Counted from the first letter of the stretch, positions 36,363-46,312 are shown. The stretch: 64,000 bases of DNA from JAEMQF01 sp963791595 (GCA_963791595.1 CAWBTF010000017.1:1-64000); one strand, 5' to 3'. Translations and numbers: made by a program. Notes: generated by a model from the letters alone, not told the origin.

Positions 36363-37703
36363 CTAGACCCGTGCCTCGATGCTCTTGCCCTCTTCGACAA
36401 CAGCGCGCCACGCGAATGTCGCGCCGCCGAGCGCGCCGGTATAGATCGAATCAGGGTCGATGTTGAGCTGCAACTCCCCGTAGTTCTCGCGCACCAATTC
36501 CTTCAACGCCTTCACCGCGGCCTCGTTCTTCGCCACGCCTCCGGTGAACGTGAACTGGTCGCGGATGCCGCCGGAGCGCGCCAGGATCGACATTGCGCGC
36601 AGGATGATCGCGCGGTGCAGTCCGGCCATGATGTCTTCGCGCTTGTCGCCCAATGAGAGGCGGTCGCGCAGCTCGGCGCCGGCAAACACTGTGCAGGTGG
36701 AGTTGATGCGGATCGCCTTGGTCGACTTCATCGCCATGGGCCCCAGCTCATGCAGGCCCATGTTCATCTCGTCGGCGATGTAGCCGAGGTAACGACCGCA
36801 GCCCGCGGCGCACCGGTCGTTCATCTGGAAGCTCTCGACGATGCCTTTCGGGTCGACCTGGATCGCCTTCGTGTCCTGGCCGCCGATGTCGAGCACCGTC
36901 GCGGTGCCGGGGTACATCACGTGCGCGCCCAGGCCGTGGCAGAGGATTTCGGAGCGCACATGCTCTTTCGAGAACGGCAACCGGGCGCGGCCGTAGCCGG
37001 TGCCGACGACGTAGCTCTCTTCCAGCTCGGTGTCGAGGATGCCTTTGATCGGCGCTTCCACTTGGGTGCGGCGCTTTGCCGTTTGCGGCAGCGCGGCGAA
37101 GGTGCGTTCGAGTGCGGCGAGCAGATGGCGCTTGATCGAGTCGCCGTAGACGCGGTTCTCGACCTCGATGATGGATCGGTCGAACACGTTGAGCAGGTGG
37201 TCGTAGCGTGTGCCGGCTTCTTTGGCGACCGTCTCGCCGGTCGCGAGGTACTGGCTGCCGGCGATGTCGCGGAAGAAGTCCGACTTGCGGTTCGCGCCGG
37301 GCGCAAAGAGCAGCGGCGCTTCGGCGGTGATGCGGCGAAAGACTTCGCTCAATGCTTCGCCGACGGCCGCGGTTGCGTCGCCGAACTTCGCGCTGCCGAG
37401 ATTGCGCTGGCAGGTCGCCTCCAGATCGGCGAGTTGCTCCAGGTACTGCTCGGAGCGGAAGTCGCGTTCCAACTGCCCGAGAAAGGCGTCGAGCGCCCCA
37501 TTCAGCGCTTGCGTGCTTCCCAAGGCTTGCCGGAACAGGTGGAAGCGGCTGTTGACGAGCGCCTCCTGCTTCGCGATCGCCGCCGCGGTGTCGTAGTTCG
37601 AGCGCGAGTTCGTGATGCCGCGGCCGAGCACACGCTGTTGCTCGTCGATCACGACCGCCTTGGTCGTCGTCGAGCCGAGGTCGATGCCGATGAAGCAGCG
37701 CAT
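36363..37703 (-). CDS. bcrA: Benzoyl-CoA reductase subunit alpha
   Basis: A 446-residue partner ATPase. It has IGIDLGSTTTKAVVIDE at the N-terminus, the middle block TVLDIGGQDTKAIQVD, the cluster ligand segment NDRCAAGCGRYLGYIADEM, and FTGGVAKNEAAVKAL near the end. The length with a ~120-residue insertion after the first lobe is typical of Thauera-type BcrA. It lies 15 bases before bcrD. Intact. Confidence 0.93.
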   Translation of the reverse strand: MRCFIGIDLGSTTTKAVVIDEQQRVLGRGITNSRSNYDTAAAIAKQEALVNSRFHLFRQALGSTQALNGALDAFLGQLERDFRSEQYLEQLADLEATCQRNLGSAKFGDATAAVGEALSEVFRRITAEAPLLFAPGANRKSDFFRDIAGSQYLATGETVAKEAGTRYDHLLNVFDRSIIEVENRVYGDSIKRHLLAALERTFAALPQTAKRRTQVEAPIKGILDTELEESYVVGTGYGRARLPFSKEHVRSEILCHGLGAHVMYPGTATVLDIGGQDTKAIQVDPKGIVESFQMNDRCAAGCGRYLGYIADEMNMGLHELGPMAMKSTKAIRINSTCTVFAGAELRDRLSLGDKREDIMAGLHRAIILRAMSILARSGGIRDQFTFTGGVAKNEAAVKALKELVRENYGELQLNIDPDSIYTGALGGATFAWRAVVEEGKSIEARV

Positions 37704-37716
37704 GGTGTGGGCTCCT

Positions 37717-39090
37717 TCAATGCGCGACGATGGGGATCATCCGGCCCGCGGCACCGGCGATCTCGCCGATACCGGAGGTGCGCTTTTGCTTGACCATCTG
37801 GAAATAGCTCTCCAGCCGGTTCTTCACGTTCGCCGCCGAGAAGTAGCGCGGGTCGACGAGATCGGTCTCGATGAACGCCGCTGGCTTGCCGGTGCGCCGC
37901 TCCACCTCGCGCAGGATCAGCAACTGCCCGGCAGAGAAACTGTTGCAGCTCTTGATCGAGTTGATCAGCAGACCGTCGGCCTGGTACTCGTCGATGTACT
38001 TGCAGATCATGTCGATGCGGCTCGGCAGGTTCAAGTTCGTGTAGCAGCCCAGGCAATAATCGGCGAGCGATTCGATCGGGTGCTCCGGGTCGTGGCGGAA
38101 GCCGAAGTCGTAGACGCCGCCGACCTTGGCGTAGGTGGATGACACGACGACCGCGCCTTCGTCGTAGAACATCTTCCAGAACTCGCGGAAGTTGGTCCAG
38201 TTCGGCGGGCCTTCGACGATCAGCCGGTACTTCTCTTCGCCCATCTCGCCGTCGGGAGTGACGGGGCCCTTGCCTTCGCGCATGCGCGCCTCGATCTCGC
38301 CGCGCAGCACTCGGTAATACTCGGTGGCCTCGGGCGTGCCGCGAAACGCGGTGAAGATCGGGCCGATGTAGTACACGGCCCCGAAGTAACCGTCGATCGG
38401 CGATGGGCGGTGCTTCGCCGACTGCAGCACCGCGACCAGGTTCTCTTCGGCCTTTACCGATTCGCGCATGTACTCGCGCAGGCGGTCGATGTCGAACTTC
38501 ACGCCCGAGATGCGCTCGAGCGTCGGAATCACGGTGTCCTTCAGCTGCTTCACCACGTACTCGCGCATGTTCGGCGCGATCCGGCCTTCGGCCTGGTACG
38601 GCACGTGCAACATCACGGTTTCGCAGCCGTACTTGTGGCGGATCAGCTCGAACCACTTCATGAACGTGAAGCAGCCGGTGTACGACAGCAGCAGAATGTC
38701 GGGCGTTGGCAGCGCTTCGCCGGTGGGGCCGATCTCGCCGCCCATCATCATGCCGAGGTCGGCCTTCACGTAGGTGCAGACGTCCTCGCTCTGGCCGTCG
38801 CGTTCGGCGTCCATGATCATCTTGCCGCTCTTTTTGCGCATGCCGTTCTGCAACGCGTTCGTCTCGGGCAGGCTGCGCGCGAAGTCGAAGCACATCAGCA
38901 GTTCGTTCAGGTTGCCTGGGACGAACGTCGCCGACACCTTGCGGTTGTTCGCGCGCGCGGTCGCTAGCTCCATGTAGTTCTTGTTGATCAGCTCCTTTTG
39001 CAGCCACATCGCGTCTTCTTTCTGGACGTTCCGTGGTTTTTGCGTCGGGTTGCCGCGCGGTGTCGGCATGGCGATGACGCTGGTATTCAT
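37717..39090 (-). CDS. bcrB: Benzoyl-CoA reductase subunit beta
   Basis: A 457-residue subunit of the HgdB/2-hydroxyacyl-CoA dehydratase-like fold that, with BcrC, holds the active-site [4Fe-4S] and benzoyl-CoA. Visible blocks include LLLSYTGCFTFMKWFELI, DYCLGCYTNLNLPSRID and GLLINSIKSCNSFSAGQL, the cysteines being candidate cluster ligands. The first ~25 residues are a flexible leader. MWLQKELINKNY may mark the older start. Thirteen bases separate it from bcrA; a palindromic repeat separates it from bcrC. Confidence 0.93.
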   Translation of the reverse strand: MNTSVIAMPTPRGNPTQKPRNVQKEDAMWLQKELINKNYMELATARANNRKVSATFVPGNLNELLMCFDFARSLPETNALQNGMRKKSGKMIMDAERDGQSEDVCTYVKADLGMMMGGEIGPTGEALPTPDILLLSYTGCFTFMKWFELIRHKYGCETVMLHVPYQAEGRIAPNMREYVVKQLKDTVIPTLERISGVKFDIDRLREYMRESVKAEENLVAVLQSAKHRPSPIDGYFGAVYYIGPIFTAFRGTPEATEYYRVLRGEIEARMREGKGPVTPDGEMGEEKYRLIVEGPPNWTNFREFWKMFYDEGAVVVSSTYAKVGGVYDFGFRHDPEHPIESLADYCLGCYTNLNLPSRIDMICKYIDEYQADGLLINSIKSCNSFSAGQLLILREVERRTGKPAAFIETDLVDPRYFSAANVKNRLESYFQMVKQKRTSGIGEIAGAAGRMIPIVAH

Positions 39091-39113
39091 GTGGCTCTCC
39101 CCGAAGAGCGATG

Positions 39114-39182
39114 GTCATCCCGGCGCACGCCGGGATCCACTCTTTGCCTGCCGCACTGGATCCCGGCGTGCGCCGGGATGAC
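39114..39182. repeat. REP-like inverted repeat between bcrC and bcrB
   Basis: Two perfectly complementary 26-base arms, 39114-39139 and 39157-39182, enclose 17 bases. Each arm also contains the small palindrome CCCGGCGCACGCCGGG. On the transcript this is a very stable stem-loop inside the 118-base bcrC-bcrB gap. It looks like the dispersed extragenic palindromes common in Betaproteobacteria. It may stabilise or attenuate the mRNA. Confidence 0.85.
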
Positions 39183-39208
39183 GTCGTAGGAAGGATGTGT
39201 TACGTGGC

Positions 39209-40393
39209 TCATGCGGCGCTCCAAAGTTTGATCGAATCGGCAAACGTCCCGGACTGCTCGCGGATCGGCGCCATCTGCCCGGTGTTCTCGGCGAACTTGA
39301 ACGCGGTGTGCGGCACCTTGTGCTTGCTGAGCACGTCTTGCAGCATCGGACGTTCGAGCAGGGCGGGATCGCAGAAGGAAGGCGCGGCGAAGATCACGCC
39401 CTCGGCGCCACGTGTCTTCACCTGCTTCAGCAGGAACATGCCTTTTTCTTCGCGCGTCGCATCGTACTTGGCCGCGGTCGTTGCCGAGCGGTGCAGGAAC
39501 GCCTTGGAAAGTTCTTCGAGCGGGCTGGCGTTGGCTGGCACGTCGTCGAGCAGCCAGCGCGTGACGAGCATGAAGTCGTCGTCGACGACGTAGCAGCCCG
39601 ACATCTCGATCGATTTGATCAGCGCCAGCGGCGGCTGTTCGCAGAAGCACCCGTTGATCACGACGCGAGCGTTGTCGCGCTTTGGGCGCGCCACCGAGTC
39701 GGTGGCGGCGAGGTAGTCGCGCAGCAGCCGCGTGTGGTCCTCGACCGGCAGCACCATCCCTGCGCGCAGCAGCAGGTAGACCTCAGACGTTGGTGCCTGC
39801 CAGGGCTTCGCTGAACGATACGCATACAAGTCGCGCACCGCAGCGCGGTTCTCGTTGTAGACGGCGATCGATGCGTTCAGTTCGGCGTCGCTGATCGGCG
39901 CTCCTCGCAGCTTGCCCAGGTCCTCGCGCAGCGATTGCAGCTCCTGGATGTAGAAAGTGCCGCCGATCGCATCGACATAGTTCTGCGGCACGTCGAAGTA
40001 GCGCACATACTTGTCTTTGAACAGGATCTGCCACATTCCCGAGAGGTTGCGAATCACGTCGCAGATCGAAGGGAAGAGCATGCCGTCCAGGCAGTTCAGG
40101 CGCCCGGTCAGGCCGAGTTCGATCGTCGAGCGCGGAATGCGGCAGATGTAGCTCTGGTAATACGCGTCGCCCTGAATCACTTCGAGCGAATCGCCGCCGC
40201 CGAGTATGCCCACCGGCAGCATGCCTGCCGCGTGAATGAGTTCGCGCGGCACATAGACCGGCATATAGCCGATCGCCTTGCGGTTCGGGTCTGCGGCCTT
40301 CCACTGTTTGACAGACGTGAAGTCGAGGTCGTCGAACAGCTGCTGGCAGCGCTCGATGAGCGGGACCACCGGTGAAATGGGAATCGTGTTCAT
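39209..40393 (-). CDS. bcrC: Benzoyl-CoA reductase subunit gamma
   Basis: A 394-residue HgdB-fold subunit. It has AIGYMPVYVPRELIHAAGMLP near residue 40, SYICRIPRSTIELGLTGRLN, GMLFPSICDVIRNLSGMW and VINGCFCEQPPLALIKSIE. The conserved cysteines fit ligation of the active-site cluster shared with BcrB. The ATG immediately follows the dch stop (TAG-ATG on the coding strand). Confidence 0.93.
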   Translation of the reverse strand: MNTIPISPVVPLIERCQQLFDDLDFTSVKQWKAADPNRKAIGYMPVYVPRELIHAAGMLPVGILGGGDSLEVIQGDAYYQSYICRIPRSTIELGLTGRLNCLDGMLFPSICDVIRNLSGMWQILFKDKYVRYFDVPQNYVDAIGGTFYIQELQSLREDLGKLRGAPISDAELNASIAVYNENRAAVRDLYAYRSAKPWQAPTSEVYLLLRAGMVLPVEDHTRLLRDYLAATDSVARPKRDNARVVINGCFCEQPPLALIKSIEMSGCYVVDDDFMLVTRWLLDDVPANASPLEELSKAFLHRSATTAAKYDATREEKGMFLLKQVKTRGAEGVIFAAPSFCDPALLERPMLQDVLSKHKVPHTAFKFAENTGQMAPIREQSGTFADSIKLWSAA

Positions 40394-41215
40394 CTAGTGG
40401 TGCTCCCATTGCGGCTTGCGCTTGGCCAGAAACGCCGTCAGGCCTTCGTTCGCGTCGCGCGTTTTCATCAGGCGCTCCAGGTAGAGCGATTCGACTTCCG
40501 CGAGGCGCTGGCGAACGTCGCGGATCATCGGCGCGCGCGCGGCGCTGACCGCGCAGGCGAGCGCGGCGGCGCTCTTGTTCGCCAGGTGTTGTTCGAAGTA
40601 GGCGAGTGCGGCGATCTGCGGGTCGTCGTAGATCGTGTGCACCAAGCCGATCCCCTTGGCCTCGACGGCGCCGATGCTGCGCCCGGAAAACAACAAGTCC
40701 TCCGCGGCCGGTTGATTCACGCGGTAAGGCAGCAACGCAGACGCCGCCGGCGCGAACACGCCCAGCTTCATCTCAGGTTGGCCGAACATCGCGTCGGGGG
40801 TGGCGAAGATCAGGCCGCCGGCGAGCGCAACTTCGAGCCCGCCGCCCAGGCACTGGCCGCGCACCGCCACGAGAATCGGCACCGGGAACTGAAGCATGCG
40901 CATGATCAGCGTGTGCAGCGAAGCGAGCATCGCCGCGCAGTTCGCCGGCAGGTGCTCTTCGACGCTCGCGCCGAAGCTGAAGTTCGGACCTTCGGCATCC
41001 AACAGAACGGCGCGCAGGTCGGTGCGCGCGTGCCAGGCGACGAGCGCGCCGTCGAGCGCGGCAATCATTTCCGCGTCGATCAGGTTTGCCTTCGGCCGAT
41101 TCAGGCGCAGGCGCAGCAGCGCGTCGCCATGTTCGAGCCAGTCTTGCACATGTTGTGTGCCGGACGGCTCGAACTGCGGCGCACGGTCCGGCGCCGGGTG
41201 AGCCCGGTCAGCCAT
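40394..41215 (-). CDS. dch: Cyclohexa-1,5-diene-1-carbonyl-CoA hydratase
   Basis: A 273-residue crotonase-family enzyme. The oxyanion loops are LLDAEGPNFSFGASVEEHLP and VRGQCLGGGLEVALAGGLI. It adds water to the dienoyl-CoA product of benzoyl-CoA reductase, giving 6-hydroxycyclohex-1-ene-1-carbonyl-CoA. Its start overlaps the oah stop by 8 bases and its stop abuts bcrC. Confidence 0.9.
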   Translation of the reverse strand: MADRAHPAPDRAPQFEPSGTQHVQDWLEHGDALLRLRLNRPKANLIDAEMIAALDGALVAWHARTDLRAVLLDAEGPNFSFGASVEEHLPANCAAMLASLHTLIMRMLQFPVPILVAVRGQCLGGGLEVALAGGLIFATPDAMFGQPEMKLGVFAPAASALLPYRVNQPAAEDLLFSGRSIGAVEAKGIGLVHTIYDDPQIAALAYFEQHLANKSAAALACAVSAARAPMIRDVRQRLAEVESLYLERLMKTRDANEGLTAFLAKRKPQWEHH

Positions 41216-42347
41216 GGCGCGGGACCTGCGATTTCGCCCGGGGTTGGATCGAATCGTGCAGCGGCCCGACCCAGCTTGCTCCAGCGGCCAGCTTCTGGCG
41301 CAGCAGCACGAAGTCGACTTCGCGATCCTCTTTCGTGCCTTCGTTGAACGCGATGAAGCCGCTGCGCGCTTCCGTCATCATGTTCAGCGCGAGCCAGGCG
41401 CGCGCGTCTTCCTTGTTGCGGTTCCACGCCTCGAGCTTGGGCTTGCGCAGCTCTTCGAGCGTCTTCGTCGTGCAGTCGGGGAAGGTGAGCAGGATCTTCG
41501 CGCACAGCTCTTCCACCTTGGCGTCGAGACGCGACAGGTTCACCTTGCCGCGCGCGAGCAGCGCCTTGCCTTCCTTCAGCGCCTCGCCGGTTTTGGGCTC
41601 GCCGTAGACATTGCGGCCGAACTCGTCGAAGCTGCGTTGCGTTTCCACCAGCGGGTTCGCGACAAATTTGCCGTCGACCTCGAGTGCCGGCACGATGTCG
41701 GTCAGGATGCCCATCTGGTATGCCTTGTGGGCCGAGAACGGTTCGCACAGCACACAAGCGGCCATCGCGCGCTCGGCGCCGACGATCACGGGCAGAAAGT
41801 CGGTCGCGCCGCCGATCGGCGCCGAGCCGTGTTTCGGCCCCGCCTGGCCGAAGCGCGCCAAGTCTTGCGCGACCGAGAAGTCGCACGCCATGCCGATTTC
41901 CTGGCCGCCGCCGATGCGCATGCCGTTGACCCGGCAGATCACCGGCTTGTCGCACGCGAGGATCGCCGAGACCATGTCGTTGAACAGGCGCATGTACTGG
42001 CGGTACTCCTGCGGCTGGCCGGCGTAGTACTCGGCGTATTCCTTGGTGTTGCCTCCGGTGCAAAAGGCCTTGTCGCCGGCGCCGGTGAAGACGACGCAGT
42101 TCACGTCGCGTGCGTTCGATGCGGCGCGAAACGCCAGGATCGCGCCTTTCACCATGTCGGTCGTGTAGGAGTTGAACTGGGCTGCGTTGTCGAGCGTGAT
42201 CCAGGCGTTGAACAGGCCCGGGACGACTTTGCCGTCGGGCGTGTGTGCCGGGCGCTTTTCGAAGCGGATGCCGGGTTTGGCGATGTCGTCGACGACGTCG
42301 TGGTTCTTGAATTCGCGCAGCGTGGACCGGGCTTCGGGGGCATTCAT
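41208..42347 (-). CDS. oah: 6-oxocyclohex-1-ene-1-carbonyl-CoA hydrolase
   Basis: A 379-residue crotonase-family ring-opening hydrolase, longer than ordinary hydratases by ~100 residues, as typical for Oah. It has VFTGAGDKAFCTGGNTKEYAEYYAGQ, then RVNGMRIGGGQEIGMACDFS, and a long C-terminal part (EDREVDFVLLRQKLA). It hydrates and opens the ring to 3-hydroxypimelyl-CoA. Intact. Confidence 0.92.
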   Translation of the reverse strand: MNAPEARSTLREFKNHDVVDDIAKPGIRFEKRPAHTPDGKVVPGLFNAWITLDNAAQFNSYTTDMVKGAILAFRAASNARDVNCVVFTGAGDKAFCTGGNTKEYAEYYAGQPQEYRQYMRLFNDMVSAILACDKPVICRVNGMRIGGGQEIGMACDFSVAQDLARFGQAGPKHGSAPIGGATDFLPVIVGAERAMAACVLCEPFSAHKAYQMGILTDIVPALEVDGKFVANPLVETQRSFDEFGRNVYGEPKTGEALKEGKALLARGKVNLSRLDAKVEELCAKILLTFPDCTTKTLEELRKPKLEAWNRNKEDARAWLALNMMTEARSGFIAFNEGTKEDREVDFVLLRQKLAAGASWVGPLHDSIQPRAKSQVPRHG

Positions 42348-42384
42348 GGGGTCGATCTCCTCGGGAGGGGTTCAGTTGGACGGG

Positions 42385-43459
42385 TCAGGCGAGTGCCGGC
42401 ACGAGCACGGCACGCTTCTTGATGTCGCGGCTGTGAACCGCGGCGAACACGCGGTTGATGTCGTCGAGCGGGTGGATTTCGACGAAGGGCTTGATCTGCA
42501 CCTTGCCGGACAACACCAGTTCCAGTGCTGCCGGGTAAGCCTCGGGCGGGCAACCCCAGTTGCCGATGGCGCGCGCGTCGAACGCCATCAGGTTGGACAG
42601 GCGCAGCTCCACCTTGTCCATCGTGAAGCCGACGACCGACAGCGTTGCGCCGTGCACGAGCAGGCTGTAGGCGGTCAACTGCCCCGGCGCAGTGCCCGAA
42701 CACTCAAAAATGAGCCACTCGGTGCTGCGATGGCCGTGGCTCTTCGCGAAGTCAAGCACCGCGGCCTTGAGCGCCTTGGTGTCGAGCTTGCGGCTGTTCA
42801 GCGTGAGCGCGGCGCCGTGCGGGGCGATTGCCGCGAGCTTGGCATCGTCGACGTCGATCGCGACCACGCTCGCGCCGAAGGCGCGCGCCACCTGCACGCA
42901 ATAGCCGCCGACGCCGCCCGCGCCGACGACCACCGCCAGGCTGCCGGGAGTGACACCGGCGCGTTGCACGGCCTGATACGGCGTGGTCAGCGCATCGGCG
43001 ACGATCGAGACCTCGGGCAGCAGCAGGCCGGCCTTCGCCAGGCGCGCCTCGTCCACTTCGCACAGGCCGCGCGCCGGAACGACGATGTGCGTCGCAAAGC
43101 CGCCCTGGATGTCGTTGCCCGGCATCTTTTGCGAGGGGCAGATGGTTCCGAGGCCGCGTTTGCACACATCGCACTCACCGCACGGCAGCACGGCGGGCAC
43201 GATCACGGCCTTGCCGGCCCAGCGCTCGGCACCCGCACCGCAGGCGACGACCCGCCCGCTGATCTCGTGGCCGAGCGCGAGCGGCAATGCATGTTTGGTG
43301 CGCACGCCGTCATAGAAGTAGCCGAGGTCGGTGTGGCACACGCCGCAGCCCGCAACCGCCACGCTCACTTCGCCCGCGCCGGGAGTCGCATCGAACCCGG
43401 CGGATTCGAGCGGCGTGTTCACTGCACTTCATCAGCCAGCGGTGGGCCTGGGCATGCAT
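42385..43459 (-). CDS. had: 6-hydroxycyclohex-1-ene-1-carbonyl-CoA dehydrogenase (5' frameshift)
   Basis: Zinc-type alcohol dehydrogenase: VAGCGVCHTDLGYFYDGVRT (catalytic Zn), LPLALGHEISGRVV, four cysteines of the structural Zn (CGECDVCKRGLGTIC) and GAGGVGGYCVQVARAFGA (NAD). The open frame begins only at a GTG at 43422. However, an ATG at 43459 with AGGAG 7 bases before it reads MHAQAHRWLMKC and joins that frame after one extra base near 43425. Joined length is 357 residues, close to known Had proteins, so I give the longer span. It is first in the had-oah-dch-bcr operon. Confidence 0.88.
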
Positions 43460-43535
43460 CGGTTGCTCCTAAACTGGTAATCTGGTACCACAATGCGCCT
43501 GAAATTCATTATCAACCCGGCAACTTGCGAATAAC

Positions 43536-43549
43536 TTGATCTGCATCAG
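43536..43549. promoter_or_regulatory. FNR/AcpR-like box between the bcr and kor operons
   Basis: TTGAT-CTGC-ATCAG matches the FNR consensus TTGAT-N4-ATCAA at 9 of 10 positions. It lies in the 155-base divergent region, 66 bases before the korA ATG and 77 bases before the had ATG, so it could serve either or both promoters. FNR-type control (AcpR) is known for anaerobic benzoate genes in Azoarcus. Confidence 0.6.
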
Positions 43550-43614
43550 GTTCAGAACGCCTCGCCGCCGTTTCACTTCCGGGTATGGGAACTTCTGCGA
43601 AGGAGCCGAGCGTG

Positions 43615-45476
43615 ATGGCCGCTAGAACCTCAATGGGAACGCCGGGCGCGTCGGTCTCGGTCGCGCTTGCCGGCAGCGGCGGCAGCGGCGTGATGACGGC
43701 CGGCACGCTGCTGCTCGACGCCGCGGCGCGCGCCGGCCTGTACGGCTTGATGGTGCGCACCAGCGGCCCGCAGATCCGCGGCGGCGAAGCGGCGGCGCTG
43801 CTGCGCCTGGCGCGCGAGGCCGTGGATGCGCTGGACGACAGCTTCGACCTGCTGCTCGCGATGGACTGGCAGAACGTGAACCGTTTTGCGGACGAAATCC
43901 CGCTGCGCGCGGCAAGCCTGATGATCGGCGACGCCGACGAAGGCGAGGCTCCCGGCGTCTTCACCCAAAGCGGCGCGCGCTGCATCGCGCTGCCATTGAA
44001 GAAGATGGCCAAGGCGATCCCCGGCAGCTGGGTCAACATGCTCGCGCTCGGCCTGACGGGCGGGCTGGCTGGAATTCCACCGAACGCCCTCGAAGCTGCA
44101 TTGCGCGAGACCTGGAAGCGTGGCGACGCCGGACTGCAGGCGAACCTGGCAGCGCTGCGCGCCGGGCTCGAGCAGGCGGCGCAGGTCACCGGGTGGGAAC
44201 ACAGAAACCGGCTCGATGCTGCTGAAGGCAAGCCGCAGCCCGATACGGGCGCCGGCCAGGCGAACGACGACTGCGACGCAGCGCGAACCCCGCGCTGGCT
44301 CATCAGCGGCAACGAAGCCGCGGGCTACGGCGCGATCCGCGGCGGCGTGCGCTTCGTCGCCGCGTACCCGATCACGCCGGCCACCGAGATGCTCGAATGG
44401 ATGGCGCCGGCGCTCGCGAGGGTGGGCGGCACGCTGCTGCAAGCCGAAGACGAGCTCGCCTCGGCCAACATGATCATCGGCGCGTCGTTCGGCGGTGTGC
44501 CGTCGCTCACCGCGACCGCCGGCCCCGGGCTGGCGCTGATGACTGAGGCGATCGGCCTGGCGGTCAGCGCCGAAGTGCCGATCGTCGTCGTCGACGTGAT
44601 GCGCGGCGGCCCGTCGACCGGCATTCCGGCGAAGAGCGAGCAGAGCGACTTGTCGTTCGCGGTGAGCGGCCTGCACGGCGACGCGCCGCGCTTGGTGCTC
44701 GCGCCGACGTCGATCGCCGACTGCGTGGCGACCACGCAATGGGCAGTGCAGCTCGCCGAGGCGCTGCAGGCGCCGGCGATTGTGCTGTCGGACCAGTTCA
44801 TGGGCCAGTCGCGCGCGATCATCGACCGGCCGTTGGATGCCACAAGCACCGCGCCGACAAGCGCAACACGCCTCACGGCCGCCGCCCACACGGCCGACTA
44901 CCAACGCTACTGCGACACGGCGTCGGGGGTGTCGCCGATGGCGATCCCCGGAACGCCCGGCATCGTCTACACGGCTGACGGACTCGAACACAGCGAAGCG
45001 GGAATCCCGAGCAGCCAGGCGCGCGACCACCGCGTGCAGCTCGACAAGCGCGAGCGCAAGCTGGCCCTGTTCGACTACGGCAGCCGTTGGGCGGACATTG
45101 AAGAGGGCGAAGCCGGCGCAGCGGACGCTGCCGTGATCACCTTCGGCTCGGTCACCGGCACGGTGCGCGAAGCCGTGGCCCGCGCCGCGGCGCAGGGAGC
45201 GCACGTCAAGCTGATCGCGTTGCGCCTGCTCGCGCCGATCTCGGCGCAGCGTTTCGCTGCGGCGCTGCGCGGCGTGAAGCGCGTGATGGTGGTCGAGCAG
45301 AACCACGGCGCGCAGCTGTGCCGCTATCTGCGGGGGGTGGTCGACCTGCCGGGCCGGCCGGCAAGCTTCCACCGCCCCGGGCCGCTGCCGCTGCGGCCGG
45401 CGGAATTGACCGAGGCGATCATCAAGTGGCACAGCGAGCAGCACGCCGGCGCTCGCGACAAGAGGAGTTCGCATGA
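43615..45476 (+). CDS. korA: 2-oxoglutarate:ferredoxin oxidoreductase, alpha (gamma-alpha fusion)
   Basis: About 620 residues. An N-terminal gamma domain (VALAGSGGSGVMTAGTLLLD; RTSGPQIRGGEAAALLRL) is fused to the alpha part (AAGYGAIRGGVRFVAAYPIT, near residue 235; MRGGPSTGIPAKSEQSDL). In Thauera, KorAB reduces the ferredoxin that feeds benzoyl-CoA reductase. I prefer the ATG at 43615 (AAGGAG upstream) to the one at 43585. The frame lacks a stop and would run to 46167 through korB. The true end is probably the TGA at 45474-45476 overlapping the korB ATG, reached by a shift close to the 3' end. Confidence 0.82.
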
Positions 45477-46312
45477 ACGACGTTGCCGCACCCGCCGTGG
45501 CCTTCACCGCGGCGAACTACAAGTCAGCGACCAAGCCGATCTGGTGCCCCGGCTGCGGCGACTTCACCGTGCTCAGCGCGATCACGAAGGCGCTCGCGAG
45601 CCTGCAAGTTCCGCCTCACGACGTGGCCGTGGTCTCGGGCATCGGCTGTTCGTCGCGCATACCCGCGTACACGCAGTGCTACGGTTTTCACGGCGTGCAC
45701 GGCCGGGCCCTGGCCGCCGGCACCGGGTTGAAAGTGGCGCGACCGGACCTGACGGTGCTCGTCACCGGCGGCGACGGCGACGGCTATTCGATCGGCGGCA
45801 ACCACTTCCTGCACGCGTGCCGGCGCAACGTCGACCTGACCTACATCGTGATGGACAACCATGTCTACGGCATGACGAAAGGCCAGGCATCGCCGACCAC
45901 CGAGCCCGACTGGGACAACAAGCTCTCGCCCGGCGGCACCGGCATCCGCTCGTTCCATCCGCTGGTGATCGCGCTCGCGGCGGGTGCGAGCTTCGTCGCG
46001 CGCGCCTTCGCGGGCGACCCCAACGGAACCGCGAACCTGATCGCGCAAGGCATCCGGCACCCGGGCTTCGCGTTCATCGAAGTCCTGAGCCCGTGCGTAA
46101 CGTTCCGGCCCGAACAGCGCGAATGGAAGCAGCATGTGCACCCGGCGCCGGTGGCGCCCACCGATGATGCGGCGCGCGCCGCGCGCCGCATCATGACGGA
46201 TGACGGTTTCAACATCGGCGTGCTGTACGCGGGAACGCGCACACCGTACGCGGCGCACCCCGACAAGGCGCCGTGCAGCGTGACTGAGCTCGAAGCGGAG
46301 TTCGAAGTATGA
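45473..46312 (+). CDS. korB: 2-oxoglutarate:ferredoxin oxidoreductase, beta
   Basis: A 279-residue TPP-binding subunit. It has IWCPGCGDFTVLSAI (Fe-S ligands), VVSGIGCSSRIPAY, the TPP/Mg motif TGGDGDGYSIGGNHFLHACRRN, and YGMTKGQASPTTE. It oxidises a 2-oxoacid (2-oxoglutarate by analogy) to the CoA ester and reduces ferredoxin. ATGA overlap with the next gene. Confidence 0.9.
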   Translation: MNDVAAPAVAFTAANYKSATKPIWCPGCGDFTVLSAITKALASLQVPPHDVAVVSGIGCSSRIPAYTQCYGFHGVHGRALAAGTGLKVARPDLTVLVTGGDGDGYSIGGNHFLHACRRNVDLTYIVMDNHVYGMTKGQASPTTEPDWDNKLSPGGTGIRSFHPLVIALAAGASFVARAFAGDPNGTANLIAQGIRHPGFAFIEVLSPCVTFRPEQREWKQHVHPAPVAPTDDAARAARRIMTDDGFNIGVLYAGTRTPYAAHPDKAPCSVTELEAEFEV

